This document shows positions 1 through 8,261 of a stretch of DNA of 34,946 nt, in pieces. The position numbers were made by a program, and so were the translations under genes. Source of the DNA: JBEBGV01 sp040081265 (GTDB lineage: Bacteria; Acidobacteriota; Vicinamibacteria; Vicinamibacterales; UBA2999); the NCBI GenBank assembly GCA_040081265.1, contig JBEBGV010000050.1, positions 1-34,946 on the forward strand. The letters are read 5' to 3'. The notes below the pieces were generated by a model. That model did no database searches, was not told the DNA's origin, and worked only from the letters and a program-made list of their open reading frames with translations. The first letter of the stretch is position 1, and the number at the start of each line of letters is the position of its first letter.

Positions 1-3000
1 GTCGACGTCGAGCACGTAGGCGACTCCGCCACTCATCCCGGCGGCGAAATTCCGGCCCGTTCGACCAAGGACGATGACCCGCCCGCCCGTCATGTACTCG
101 CACCCGTGATCGCCGACGCCCTCGACAACGACCGTCGCGCCGCTATTGCGGACGCAGAAACGTTCGCCAGCGACCCCGCGCACGTAGCCTTCGCCACTGG
201 TCGCACCGTAGAAGCCAACGTTCCCGATGATGATGTTGTCCTCGGATTTGAACGTCGACAGCGGTGGCGGATACACCACCAGCCGTCCCCCGGACAGACC
301 CTTCCCGAATCCATCGTTGGCGTCGCCGACCAGCTCCATGGTCATGCCGCGTGGCACGAACGCACCAAAGCTCTGGCCCGCCGAGCCCTGGAACGTGATG
401 CTGAGCGTGTTGTCGGCGAGCCCTGGCGCTCCGTGCCGCCTGGTGACCTCGTAACCGAGCATGGTACCCACCGTGCGATCGGCGTTACGGATATAGGCGG
501 TCAACGACACCGGCGTCTTGTGCTCAATGGCCGGCATCGCCGCCCGAATCAGGTCGTTGTCGAGCGCGACGTCCAGCCCGTGATCCTGTTCTCGAGTCTT
601 TCGGCGTGACACGCTCGCGGGTAGCGCCGGCACGTGGAAGAGCGGGGCCAGGTCCAGACCCTTGGCTTTCCAGTGGTCGACCGCGTTCTCGACGTCGAGG
701 CAGTCGGCGCGACCGATCATCTCGTTGATCGTGCGGAAGCCGAGCTGCGCCATCAGCTCACGCACTTCCTCGGCAATGAAGCGGAAGAAGTTCTCAACGA
801 ACTCCGGCTTGCCGGTGAACTTCTTCCGGAGTTCGGGATCCTGGGTCGCGATGCCGACCGGACAGGTGTTCAGGTGGCAGACGCGCATCATGATGCAGCC
901 CATCACGACCAGCGGCGCCGTCGCAAACCCGAACTCCTCCGCCCCGAGCAGCGCGCCGATGACGACGTCGCGACCGGTCTTCATCTGGCCATCAACCTGC
1001 ACCGTGATGCGATCACGCAGCTTGTTGAGGACCAGCACCTGCTGCGTTTCCGCGAGGCCCAGTTCCCACGGCAGCCCCGCGTGCTTGAGGCTGGTAAGGG
1101 GCGACGCTCCCGTGCCCCCGTCGTGTCCGGAAATGAGCACGACGTCTGAATGCGCCTTCGCCACACCGGCGGCGACGGTGCCGACGCCGCCCTCGGCAAC
1201 CAGCTTCACTGAAATCCGCGCACGCGGATTCGAGTTCTTCAGGTCGAAGATCAGCTGCGCGAGATCCTCGATCGAGTAGATGTCGTGGTGCGGCGGCGGC
1301 GAGATCAGCCCGACGCCGGCCGTCGAGTGCCTGGTCTTGGCGATCCATGGGTAGACCTTGTGGCCGGGCAGCTGCCCACCCTCGCCCGGCTTCGCACCCT
1401 GCGCCATCTTGATCTGCAGTTCGTCGGCGTTGACCAGATACTCACTGGTCACCCCGAAGCGCCCGGACGCCACCTGCTTGATCGCGCTGCGCTTCGAGTC
1501 GCCATTGGGCATCGGCACGAATCGCTCGGCGTCTTCCCCGCCTTCGCCCGTGTTCGACCTTCCGCCGAGACGATTCATGGCGATGGCCAGCGTCTCGTGC
1601 GCCTCCTGACTGATCGAGCCGTACGACATGGCGCCGGTCGCAAAGCGCTTCACGATCGCCTCAACCGAGTCCACCTCCTCGAGCGGAACAGGTGGACCAG
1701 CCGCCTTCAGCCGGAACAGCCCGCGGAGCGTGGCCCGATGCTCGTTCTGCTGGTCCACCGCCCGCGTGTACTCGCGGAAGACCGTGAACTGTCCGCTGCG
1801 GGTCGCGTGCTGGAGCTTGTAGACCGTCTCGGGGTTGAAGAGGTGATACTCACCGTCGCGGCGCCACTGGTAGTCACCGCCGGCCACCAGTTCGGCCGGC
1901 AGTACCGGAAGACGCCGTCCGAAGGCGCGCGCGTGCCGGCGGCACACTTCTTCGGCAACAACCGCCACGCCGATGCCACCGATACGCGAGGTGGTGTGCG
2001 TAAAGAACCGATCGATCAGCTCCTGCTTCAGGCCGACGGCCTCAAAAATCTGCGCGCCGCAGTAACTCTGCAGCGTCGAGATGCCCATCTTGGACATCAC
2101 CTTGAGGATGCCCTTGTTGAGCGCCTTGATGTAGTGCTTGACCGCGGTGTCATAGGTCACACCGGTCAGCATCCCCTGGGCGATCATGTCGCCGATCGTC
2201 TCGAACGCCAGGTAGGTGTTGACGACACCCGCTCCGTAGCCGAGAAGCAGCGACACGTGATGCACCTCACGTGCGTCCCCGCACTCGACGACGAGCGCGC
2301 AGCGCGTCCGGGTACCTTCGCGGACCAGGTGATGGTGAACGCCGGCGGTGGCCATCAGACTGGGGATCGGCGCCAGGTCGGGACCGACGCCGCGATCGGA
2401 CAGGATCAGGATGTTCGATCCCGCCGCCACCGCCGCACTGGCCCTGGCACACAGGTCCGCCATCGCCTGCTCCAGACCGGCGCCGTTGCGCTCGGCATCG
2501 AACAGCATCGACAACGTCGTCGAGCGGAACGGCGAGTCCGGCGGCAGGTGACGCAGCTTGGCGACGTGCTCGTTGCTGATGATCGGGTACTTGAGATTGA
2601 TCTGCTGACAGGACTCGGGTTCCGGCTTGAGCAGATTCCGCTCCGGACCGATCGTCGAGCCCATCGACGTCACCAGCTCTTCGCGAATGGCGTCGAGCGG
2701 CGGGTTCGTGACCTGCGCAAAGAGCTGCTGGAAATAGTCGAAGAGCAGCCGAGGCTTGTCCGACAGGACCGCCAGCGCCGTGTCTGTGCCCATCGATCCA
2801 ATGGGCTCCTCGCCGGTGCTCGCCATCGGGGCGATGAGGACGCGGAGATCCTCCTGTGTGTATCCAAAGGCCTGCTGCCGTTTGAACACCGCCTCGTGAG
2901 CCGGATGCTCGGCCGGCGCCGGCGGGAGCGAGTCAATGTCCACCAGGTGACGGTCCAGCCACTCCTGATACGGGTGCGCGGCCGCCAGCTCCTGCTTCAG

Positions 3001-4302
3001 CTCATCGTCGCCGACAATCCGTCCCTTGACGGTATCCACCAGGAAGACGCGTCCAGGGTGCAGGCGTTCCTTGACGAGCACGTCTTCAGGCGGGATGTCG
3101 AGCACACCGACCTCGGAGGCCATCACGACCAGGTCGTCCTTGGTCACGTAGTACCGCGAGGGGCGAAGCCCGTTGCGATCCAGCACCGCACCGATCACTC
3201 GGCCGTCGGTGAACGCGATCGAGGCGGGACCATCCCACGGCTCCATCAGCGAGGAGTGGTACTCGTAGAACGCCCGGCGCGCGGGATCCATGAAGTCGTT
3301 GCCACTCCACGGCTCCGGAATCATCATCAGGATCGCGTGCGGCAACGTCCGCCCGGCCATGACCAGCAACTCGAGCACATTGTCGAAGGTGGCGGTGTCG
3401 CTGCCCCCTTCGCGGATCACGGGCAGGATCTTCTTGAGGTCATCCCCGAAGAGATCGCTCTGAAGCAGCCCTTCACGCGCGCGCATCCAGTTGATGTTGC
3501 CGCGCAGGGTGTTGATCTCGCCGTTGTGGGCCACAAACCGATAGGGATGCGCCAGCGGCCATGACGGGAAGGTGTTGGTGCTGAAGCGCTGGTGAACCAG
3601 GGCCAGGCACGACTGCAGACGCGGGTCCGCCAGATCCGGAAACATCGGCCCCAGCTGCCGGGCGGTCAGCATGCCCTTGTAGATCAGCGTGCTGGCCGAG
3701 AGGCTGACGATGTAGAAGAAGCGACGGGAGAGCGGCTGGATGTCCAGCGTATCGACGGCGTGCTCGACCCGCTTGCGCACGACGTACAGCCGTCGCTCGA
3801 ATCGCTGCCGGTCGAGTTCGGTGCGGACCGGCGTAGCCGCGCCGATGAAGACGTGCTCGAAGCGCGGCTGGGTGGCACGCGCGCTGTCGCCCACCATGCT
3901 GTTGTCACTGGGGACCGGTCGCCAGCCGAGCAGCGTCAGCCCTTCTTCCTTCGTGATGGTGGCGACCAGCAGTTTCAGGTGCTCGCGGTCGGGCTCATCG
4001 CGCGGCAGAAACACCAGGCCGGCACCATAGGAACCTGTGTCCGGCAGCGCGAACGGGACAACCGCGCGCAAAAAGCCGTCGGGCATCTGGATCAGGATCC
4101 CGGCGCCGTCACCCGTGTTGGCCTCACAGCCACATGCCCCGCGATGTTCGAGGTTGATGAGGACTTTGAGCGCCTGACGCACGATCTCGTGCGAGCGCTC
4201 GCCCTTCATATGGACAACGAAGCCGACACCACAGGCGTCGTGCTCTGTGCCCGGGTCGTAGAGACCCTGAGCCAGAGGCTTGCAACCGTCTGAACTGGAC
4301 AT
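1..4302 (-). CDS. gltB: Glutamate synthase large subunit, 3' end cut by window edge
   Basis: Converts glutamine plus 2-oxoglutarate to two glutamates in the cytoplasm, normally with a small GltD subunit, which is not in this window. I translated parts of the frame from ATG 4302. It stays in phase to base 1, giving 1434 codons of a protein usually near 1500 residues. The N-terminus carries EHDACGVGF, with Cys24 as the expected Ntn amidotransferase nucleophile after propeptide removal. Residues 1136, 1142 and 1147 are the three cysteines of the 3Fe-4S motif (GCIMMRVC, then HLNTCPVG). The last residues (GATVVVEGVGDHGCEYMTGG) are the C-terminal GXGXG beta-helix domain. There is no good Shine-Dalgarno; a CACAAT hexamer (4312-4317, minus strand) lies 9 nt before the ATG. 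Identity is certain; only the last ~70-100 residues are missing. Confidence 0.96.
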   Translation of the reverse strand, partial: MSSSDGCKPLAQGLYDPGTEHDACGVGFVVHMKGERSHEIVRQALKVLINLEHRGACGCEANTGDGAGILIQMPDGFLRAVVPFALPDTGSYGAGLVFLPRDEPDREHLKLLVATITKEEGLTLLGWRPVPSDNSMVGDSARATQPRFEHVFIGAATPVRTELDRQRFERRLYVVRKRVEHAVDTLDIQPLSRRFFYIVSLSASTLIYKGMLTARQLGPMFPDLADPRLQSCLALVHQRFSTNTFPSWPLAHPYRFVAHNGEINTLRGNINWMRAREGLLQSDLFGDDLKKILPVIREGGSDTATFDNVLELLVMAGRTLPHAILMMIPEPWSGNDFMDPARRAFYEYHSSLMEPWDGPASIAFTDGRVIGAVLDRNGLRPSRYYVTKDDLVVMASEVGVLDIPPEDVLVKERLHPGRVFLVDTVKGRIVGDDELKQELAAAHPYQEWLDRHLVDIDSLPPAPAEHPAHEAVFKRQQAFGYTQEDLRVLIAPMASTGEEPIGSMGTDTALAVLSDKPRLLFDYFQQLFAQVTNPPLDAIREELVTSMGSTIGPERNLLKPEPESCQQINLKYPIISNEHVAKLRHLPPDSPFRSTTLSMLFDAERNGAGLEQAMADLCARASAAVAAGSNILILSDRGVGPDLAPIPSLMATAGVHHHLVREGTRTRCALVVECGDAREVHHVSLLLGYGAGVVNTYLAFETIGDMIAQGMLTGVTYDTAVKHYIKALNKGILKVMSKMGISTLQSYCGAQIFEAVGLKQELIDRFFTHTTSRIGGIGVAVVAEEVCRRHARAFGRRLPVLPAELVAGGDYQWRRDGEYHLFNPETVYKLQHATRSGQFTVFREYTRAVDQQNEHRATLRGLFRLKAAGPPVPLEEVDSVEAIVKRFATGAMSYGSISQEAHETLAIAMNRLGGRSNTGEGGEDAERFVPMPNGDSKRSAIKQVASGRFGVTSEYLVNADELQIKMAQGAKPGEGGQLPGHKVYPWIAKTRHSTAGVGLISPPPHHDIYSIEDLAQLIFDLKNSNPRARISVKLVAEGGVGTVAAGVAKAHSDVVLISGHDGGTGASPLTSLKHAGLPWELGLAETQQVLVLNKLRDRITVQVDGQMKTGRDVVIGALLGAEEFGFATAPLVVMGCIMMRVCHLNTCPVGIATQDPELRKKFTGKPEFVENFFRFIAEEVRELMAQLGFRTINEMIGRADCLDVENAVDHWKAKGLDLAPLFHVPALPASVSRRKTREQDHGLDVALDNDLIRAAMPAIEHKTPVSLTAYIRNADRTVGTMLGYEVTRRHGAPGLADNTLSITFQGSAGQSFGAFVPRGMTMELVGDANDGFGKGLSGGRLVVYPPPLSTFKSEDNIIIGNVGFYGATSGEGYVRGVAGERFCVRNSGATVVVEGVGDHGCEYMTGGRVIVLGRTGRNFAAGMSGGVAYVLDVD

Positions 4303-4380
4303 GGTCGCCACATTGTGCAAGTGTGACGACCATAAGGGAAATACAATGATCTAGAAGATTCCATCTCATTTGGTCATCGG

Positions 4381-4406
4381 TTGGCGGGAATTTTTATATC
4401 CGCCAA
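4381..4406. promoter_or_regulatory. Inverted repeat, possible operator
   Basis: Perfect 7-bp arms TTGGCGG (4381-4387) and CCGCCAA (4400-4406) flank a 12-base AT-rich centre. The site sits in the gltB / radical SAM divergent region, where a regulator of either gene could bind. No family-specific match is claimed; the arms are short and could arise by chance. Confidence 0.35.
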
Positions 4407-4575
4407 ATCCAGTCCGATATGCCAGCCAGCTGAAGCGTCGCCCGCCCAGACCGACCTACGGCCCGTCGGCTGAAAACAGCGCGGAAATGCCCGGAATCTC
4501 TCCTATCATCTGCGGAACCGTCCGGGTGGGCGGGGTCGCGGGCATCAGCCCGACCACCTACCCCCGTCCGCACGA

Positions 4576-4584
4576 TGAGGAGAG
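4576..4584 (+). promoter_or_regulatory. Ribosome binding site of the radical SAM gene
   Basis: The purine run GAGGAGAG lies 6-7 nt before ATG 4591. It supports that start over the in-frame ATG at 4603 and contrasts with the SD-less starts of several nearby genes. Confidence 0.65.
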
Positions 4585-4590
4585 ACGCGC

Positions 4591-6696
4591 ATGCATGCAC
4601 CAATGAAGTACGTGGAAAAGGGAATGGCCGTTGCCGCCAATGGCATCTGGCAGGTGTTCTCGACTGCCAACAAGATCAATCAGAACCCTTCGTTCACGCC
4701 TCGCTGGTCAGACAAGCCCCTCTTGAAGTCCTCGCAGAAGACCAAGCCCCCGCTCGGCTGGCCGCGCGAGACCGATTCGCTCTGCCCCACGTGCACCCGT
4801 GAGGCGCGTCAGGACATCCTGGATGGCAAGAAGGACGTCTCCATCCTGCTCAACGAGAAGGTCGGCGAGATCAAGGCCACCATCATCGAGCGTGACGGCA
4901 AAATCCTCATGGTGAAGGATTGCCCCCAGCACGGCCACTTCGAAGACGTGATGGCCATGGACCCGGCGTTCTTCAAGCACCTCGAGGAGGTGTTCCCGGG
5001 ACGTGACATCCGGGCACACAATGACGAAAAACTGCACAACCACGGCAGCTCGACCGTCGTGCACGGTCGTGGCTCGGTCCTGACGGTGGACCTGACCAAC
5101 CGCTGCAACATGATGTGCGACCCGTGTTTCATGGACGCCAACCAGGTCGGCTTCGTCCACGAACTCACCTGGGAAGACATCAAGCAGGTCCTCGACAACG
5201 CCATCACCATCAAGCCGAAACGCCAGATGTCGGTGCAGTTTTCAGGCGGCGAGCCGACGATGTCCCCGTACTTCCTCGACGCGGTCCGCTACGCCCGGAA
5301 GGTCGGCTACAACAGCGTCCAGGCGGCAACCAACGGTATCGAGTTCGCCAAGAGCCCGGAATTTGCAAAGGCCGCCGCCGAGGCCGGCCTGCGCTACGCC
5401 TACCTCCAGTTTGACGGTATCGGCAACGCCGCCAACTCGCACCGTCGTGTCGGCAACCTGTTCGACGTCAAGCTGCGCGCAATCGAGAACCTGCACGGCG
5501 CAGGTGTCGACATCGTGCCGGTTGTGACGATCGTCAACGGTGTCAATAACGAGCAGGTCGGCCGCATCGTCGAGTTCGCGCTCGATAATCCCAAGCGCAT
5601 TAATTTCCTCTCGTTCCAGCCGGTGTCATTCACCGGCCGCGACGAGGAAGTGACCCCGGAGCGGCGTGCCGCGCAGCGCTACACCCTGTCGCATCTCGCC
5701 CACGACGTGAAGAATCAGACCGGGTTGGGCGAGCCCATCCGCGACTGGTTCCCGATTTCCTTCATGTCGACGTTCACGGACTGGGCCGACGTGGTGCACG
5801 GTCCTGATCGTGACTGGGGTCAGCTCACCTGCGGCTGCCACCCCAACTGCGGCATCGGCATGGCCCTGATGATCGACAAGGAAACCAAGGAAGCTGTACC
5901 CGTCACCGCTTTCCTCAAGGCCGAACAGCTCGCCAAAGACGTAGCCCAGGTGAACGACGCCGCCCGCGGGCGTTTTCTCTCCGTGGCCGGCATGGCGCTG
6001 GCACTGATGCGCAACTACGACCCGTTCAAGGCCCCGACGCACTTCCGGATCGTCGACCTGATGAAGAAGTTCGACAAGACGTTTGGCGCCACGGGCAAGA
6101 ACTACGGCAAGGTCAGCGGCGATCGCACGATGAGTGACATCGAGAAGCGCCGTGCCGACCGCTGGAACTTCCTCTTCATCGCCGGAATGTGGTTCCAGGA
6201 TCTCTTCAACTACGACTTCCGCCGCACCGAGATGTGCATCATCCCCTACGCCACCCAGCAGGGTGAGATTTCCTTCTGCGCCTACAACACCGGGATTGGC
6301 TGGAGGAACATCATCGAGAAGATGCACATGACGGCCACGTTGACCAAGTGGTATGAGGAGCACGGCCGTCACGAAATCTTCGCGGGCAACAAGAGCGTGC
6401 CGCTCAGCGACGCGCAGACCACGCTGATTCTCAACGCGGAAGCGGTGGCTGCCGGCGCCCAGCACGACCTCGAAGACCTGGGTATTGCCAAGAACGCCCG
6501 CGAAGAGAAGCTGGCCGCGCGCAAGGTGTCACAGATGACGCCGGAAGAACTTCGTCATCACCGCGAAATGGAAGCGCTGTACCGCAAGGAAGTGCTGAAG
6601 GAGCAGCCCGGTGAGCCGGTTCTGCAGATTCAGGGCCTCGGCGGCGGGCGGAAGAAGCAGGATGTTCAGGAAGTCGTCCACAAGCCGACCGTTTAG
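4591..6696 (+). CDS. Radical SAM protein, tetraether-synthase (Tes / COG1964) type
   Basis: 701 residues. What is visible: CPTC (65-68), DCPQHGHF (110-117), the radical SAM triad C172-x3-C176-x2-C179 (RCNMMCDPCF), the SAM-binding stretch QFSGGEPT (216-223), YLQFDG (271-276), FQPVSFTGR (342-350), TCGCHPNC (413-420), and a late EMC...FCAYN segment (548-566). As I remember it, this motif order matches COG1964 proteins, which include MJ0619/Tes. Tes joins lipid tails through C-C bonds to make membrane-spanning lipids, and bacterial relatives have been linked to membrane-spanning lipids in Acidobacteria. One family cysteine cluster expected just before the SAM triad (CPxxCGxC) is absent; residues 148-162 there contain no Cys. 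It is transcribed alone with a strong RBS. Family placement is firm; the substrate is inferred. Confidence 0.8.
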   Translation: MHAPMKYVEKGMAVAANGIWQVFSTANKINQNPSFTPRWSDKPLLKSSQKTKPPLGWPRETDSLCPTCTREARQDILDGKKDVSILLNEKVGEIKATIIERDGKILMVKDCPQHGHFEDVMAMDPAFFKHLEEVFPGRDIRAHNDEKLHNHGSSTVVHGRGSVLTVDLTNRCNMMCDPCFMDANQVGFVHELTWEDIKQVLDNAITIKPKRQMSVQFSGGEPTMSPYFLDAVRYARKVGYNSVQAATNGIEFAKSPEFAKAAAEAGLRYAYLQFDGIGNAANSHRRVGNLFDVKLRAIENLHGAGVDIVPVVTIVNGVNNEQVGRIVEFALDNPKRINFLSFQPVSFTGRDEEVTPERRAAQRYTLSHLAHDVKNQTGLGEPIRDWFPISFMSTFTDWADVVHGPDRDWGQLTCGCHPNCGIGMALMIDKETKEAVPVTAFLKAEQLAKDVAQVNDAARGRFLSVAGMALALMRNYDPFKAPTHFRIVDLMKKFDKTFGATGKNYGKVSGDRTMSDIEKRRADRWNFLFIAGMWFQDLFNYDFRRTEMCIIPYATQQGEISFCAYNTGIGWRNIIEKMHMTATLTKWYEEHGRHEIFAGNKSVPLSDAQTTLILNAEAVAAGAQHDLEDLGIAKNAREEKLAARKVSQMTPEELRHHREMEALYRKEVLKEQPGEPVLQIQGLGGGRKKQDVQEVVHKPTV

Positions 6697-6702
6697 TAGT
6701 GC

Positions 6703-6723
6703 GGTAGGCGGTAGGCGGTAAGC
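6703..6723 (+). repeat. Three-copy heptamer tandem repeat
   Basis: GGTAGGC, GGTAGGC, GGTAAGC sit head to tail directly after the radical SAM stop codon. The last unit has one change. It is a short simple-sequence repeat with no evident function. Confidence 0.6.
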
Positions 6724-6730
6724 AGGCATG

Positions 6731-6758
6731 ACGAGCCGGTCCTCACGGGCCGGCTCGT
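6731..6758 (+). terminator. Hairpin downstream of the radical SAM gene
   Basis: Perfect 9-bp stem ACGAGCCGG / CCGGCTCGT with a 10-nt loop (6740-6749), 34 bases after the stop codon. No U-tract follows, so it is a probable but not textbook terminator. Confidence 0.55.
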
Positions 6759-6775
6759 TGCGCGTACCGGCGCAT

Positions 6776-6781
6776 TACAAT
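6776..6781 (+). promoter_or_regulatory. -10-like TACAAT abutting the SDR start
   Basis: TACAAT ends 5 nt before GTG 6787, so transcription would begin at or next to the start codon. No Shine-Dalgarno is present. This suggests a leaderless mRNA. Confidence 0.45.
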
Positions 6782-6786
6782 CAGGC

Positions 6787-7554
6787 GTGCACATCGCCGG
6801 TCACGTCTTTCTCGTCAGTGGCGGCGCCTCGGGCCTCGGCGCCGCCGCCGCGCGAGCCATCGTCGACGCAGGCGGCTCGGTGGCCATCCTCGACATCAAC
6901 GCTGATCTCGCCCGCGCCCAGGCATTGTCGCTTGGAGACAACGCGCGTGCCTTCCCGGCCGACGTCACCAGCAGCGAACACGTGGAACAGGCGGTTGCCG
7001 ACGCCGCAGCTGCATTCGGAGCCATCCACGGAGTGGTGTGCACCGCAGGAGTCGCGGTCGCCGAGCGGGTGCTGCCTCGCGAGGGCGTGCAGCCTCTCGA
7101 ACACTTCAGCCGGGTGATTGCCATCAACCTCATCGGCACGTTCAACGTTGTGAGGCTGGCAGCGGCGCGGATGGCGGTCAACGAACCTTCGGCCGGGGGC
7201 GAGCGTGGCGTCATCGTGATGACCGCATCGGTGGCGGCCTACGACGGCCAGATCGGTCAGGCGGCCTACTCGGCCTCGAAAGGCGGCATCGTCGGCATGA
7301 CCCTGCCGATGGCGCGCGAGTTCGCACGGATGGGTGTGCGCGTGATGACCGTGGCCCCTGGCACCTTCGATACTCCCCTTCTGGCAGGCCTGCCTGAGGC
7401 TGCACGCGAATCTCTCGCCCAGCAGGTTCCTTTCCCGTCACGCCTGGGACGACCATCTGAATACGGCGCGCTCGTGCGGCACATCATCGAGAACGAAATG
7501 CTGAACGGAGAAACCATCCGCCTCGATGGTGCAATCCGCATGGCTCCGAAGTAA
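6787..7554 (+). CDS. SDR dehydrogenase, 3-hydroxyacyl-CoA dehydrogenase type II (HSD10) like
   Basis: 255 residues, the normal length of a classical SDR. The nucleotide site is SGGASGLG (11-18), and Asp36 ends beta-2, favouring NAD. Catalytic residues are Ser148, Tyr161 and Lys165 (YSASK). The C-terminal PFPSRLGRPSEY...NGETIRLDGAIRM is characteristic of the 17-beta-HSD10 / 3-hydroxy-2-methylbutyryl-CoA dehydrogenase group, so oxidation of 3-hydroxyacyl-CoA in fatty-acid or branched-chain amino-acid breakdown is likely. The GTG start at 6787 follows a -10-like element with almost no leader. The next gene begins 11 nt after the stop and may be co-transcribed, though no functional link is evident. 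Subfamily is fairly sure; exact substrate is not. Confidence 0.88.
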   Translation: MHIAGHVFLVSGGASGLGAAAARAIVDAGGSVAILDINADLARAQALSLGDNARAFPADVTSSEHVEQAVADAAAAFGAIHGVVCTAGVAVAERVLPREGVQPLEHFSRVIAINLIGTFNVVRLAAARMAVNEPSAGGERGVIVMTASVAAYDGQIGQAAYSASKGGIVGMTLPMAREFARMGVRVMTVAPGTFDTPLLAGLPEAARESLAQQVPFPSRLGRPSEYGALVRHIIENEMLNGETIRLDGAIRMAPK

Positions 7555-7565
7555 TCGGGCACTCG

Positions 7566-8222
7566 ATGCGCATCATCCTGATATCCGGCGCGGTCGCCGG
7601 GCTCATTCACGTGCTGTCCGGTCCCGACCACCTCACCGCCGTCGCTCCGCTGGCAATGAGCGACGGGCGACGCGGGTGGCTCACTGGATGGACCTGGGGC
7701 CTTGGCCATACCAGCGGGATTGTCTGCCTGGCGGCACTGGCCCTCATGCTGCGCGACTGGCTGCCACCGATCGACACCCTCTCCGCCTGGGGCGAACGAC
7801 TGGTTGGCGTGGCCCTGATGGGGGTGGGCGCCTGGGCACTCCGACGCAGTGCCTCGATCAACAGCCACGCTCACCGTCATGGCCGGCGCGTCCATCGCCA
7901 TCTTCACGTGCGACGCGGCCCTGCCTGGTTCACGCGACTGGGTCACGCTCACGCGTCGTTTTACATGGGAATCCTGCACGGCGTGGCGGGGAGTTCCCAC
8001 TTCTTCGGTGTTCTGCCGGCACTCGCCCTGCCGTCCTCTGCAGCCGGGCTCACCTACGTCGCTGCATTTGGGATCGGCAGTGTGCTCGCGATGACTGCGT
8101 TCGCCGCCACGATGGGCCTGGCCAGCGAACGGCTTGGACGGGCGGCTCTGCCGCAGCGAGGAATGATGCGTGTGTCCGGGCTTGCCGCGTTGAGCGTTGG
8201 CGCCTTCTGGCTGCTTCGGTAA
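7566..8222 (+). CDS. NicO / UreH-like integral membrane protein, possible nickel-cobalt transporter
   Basis: 218 residues with about six hydrophobic segments. Helix I carries H15 followed by SGPDHL (D21, H22), and helix II ends WGLGHT (H48). These His/Asp signatures are typical of the NicO, UreH and related metal-transport families. The central loop (about 99-130) is rich in histidine: H101, H103, H105, H110, H112, H114, H127 and H129. H138 and H145 lie in the following helix (GILHGVAGSSH). A metal-binding role is therefore plausible, but neither substrate nor direction is shown, and no urease or hydrogenase gene is nearby. It begins 11 nt after the SDR stop without a clear RBS and is convergent with the GT2 gene. 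Confidence 0.7.
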   Translation: MRIILISGAVAGLIHVLSGPDHLTAVAPLAMSDGRRGWLTGWTWGLGHTSGIVCLAALALMLRDWLPPIDTLSAWGERLVGVALMGVGAWALRRSASINSHAHRHGRRVHRHLHVRRGPAWFTRLGHAHASFYMGILHGVAGSSHFFGVLPALALPSSAAGLTYVAAFGIGSVLAMTAFAATMGLASERLGRAALPQRGMMRVSGLAALSVGAFWLLR

Positions 8223-8261
8223 GACCCGACCACGACGTGAGCAGCTGCCGGCTCTTGCAGG

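Larger units (their letters stand above)
4303..4590. other. Divergent intergenic region between gltB and the radical SAM gene
   Basis: These 288 bases hold the promoters of both divergent genes and no credible coding frame. The gltB side is AT-richer than the rest of the window (about 4310-4410) and contains the hexamers CACAAT (minus, 4317-4312) and TACAAT (plus, 4342-4347) plus an inverted repeat at 4381-4406. On the radical SAM side TATCAT (4504-4509) is the best -10 candidate, implying a leader of about 75 nt. No convincing -35 element or riboswitch fold was recognised. Confidence 0.5.

Noticed and set aside
1285..4293. Long plus-strand open frames (759 and 233 codons)
   Set aside because: They are antisense to gltB, whose frame is in phase from 4302 to 1 and carries all family motifs. 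Their translations are rich in Arg, His, Val and Asp with no family resemblance, typical of antisense frames in GC-rich genes.
4381..4390. TTGGCGGGAA resembling a eukaryotic E2F site
   Set aside because: Coincidental in a bacterial genome; only the inverted-repeat property is relevant.
6703..6723. GGTAGGC repeats as a possible CRISPR or attachment site
   Set aside because: Units are seven bases and directly tandem without spacers; no integrase or cas gene is nearby.
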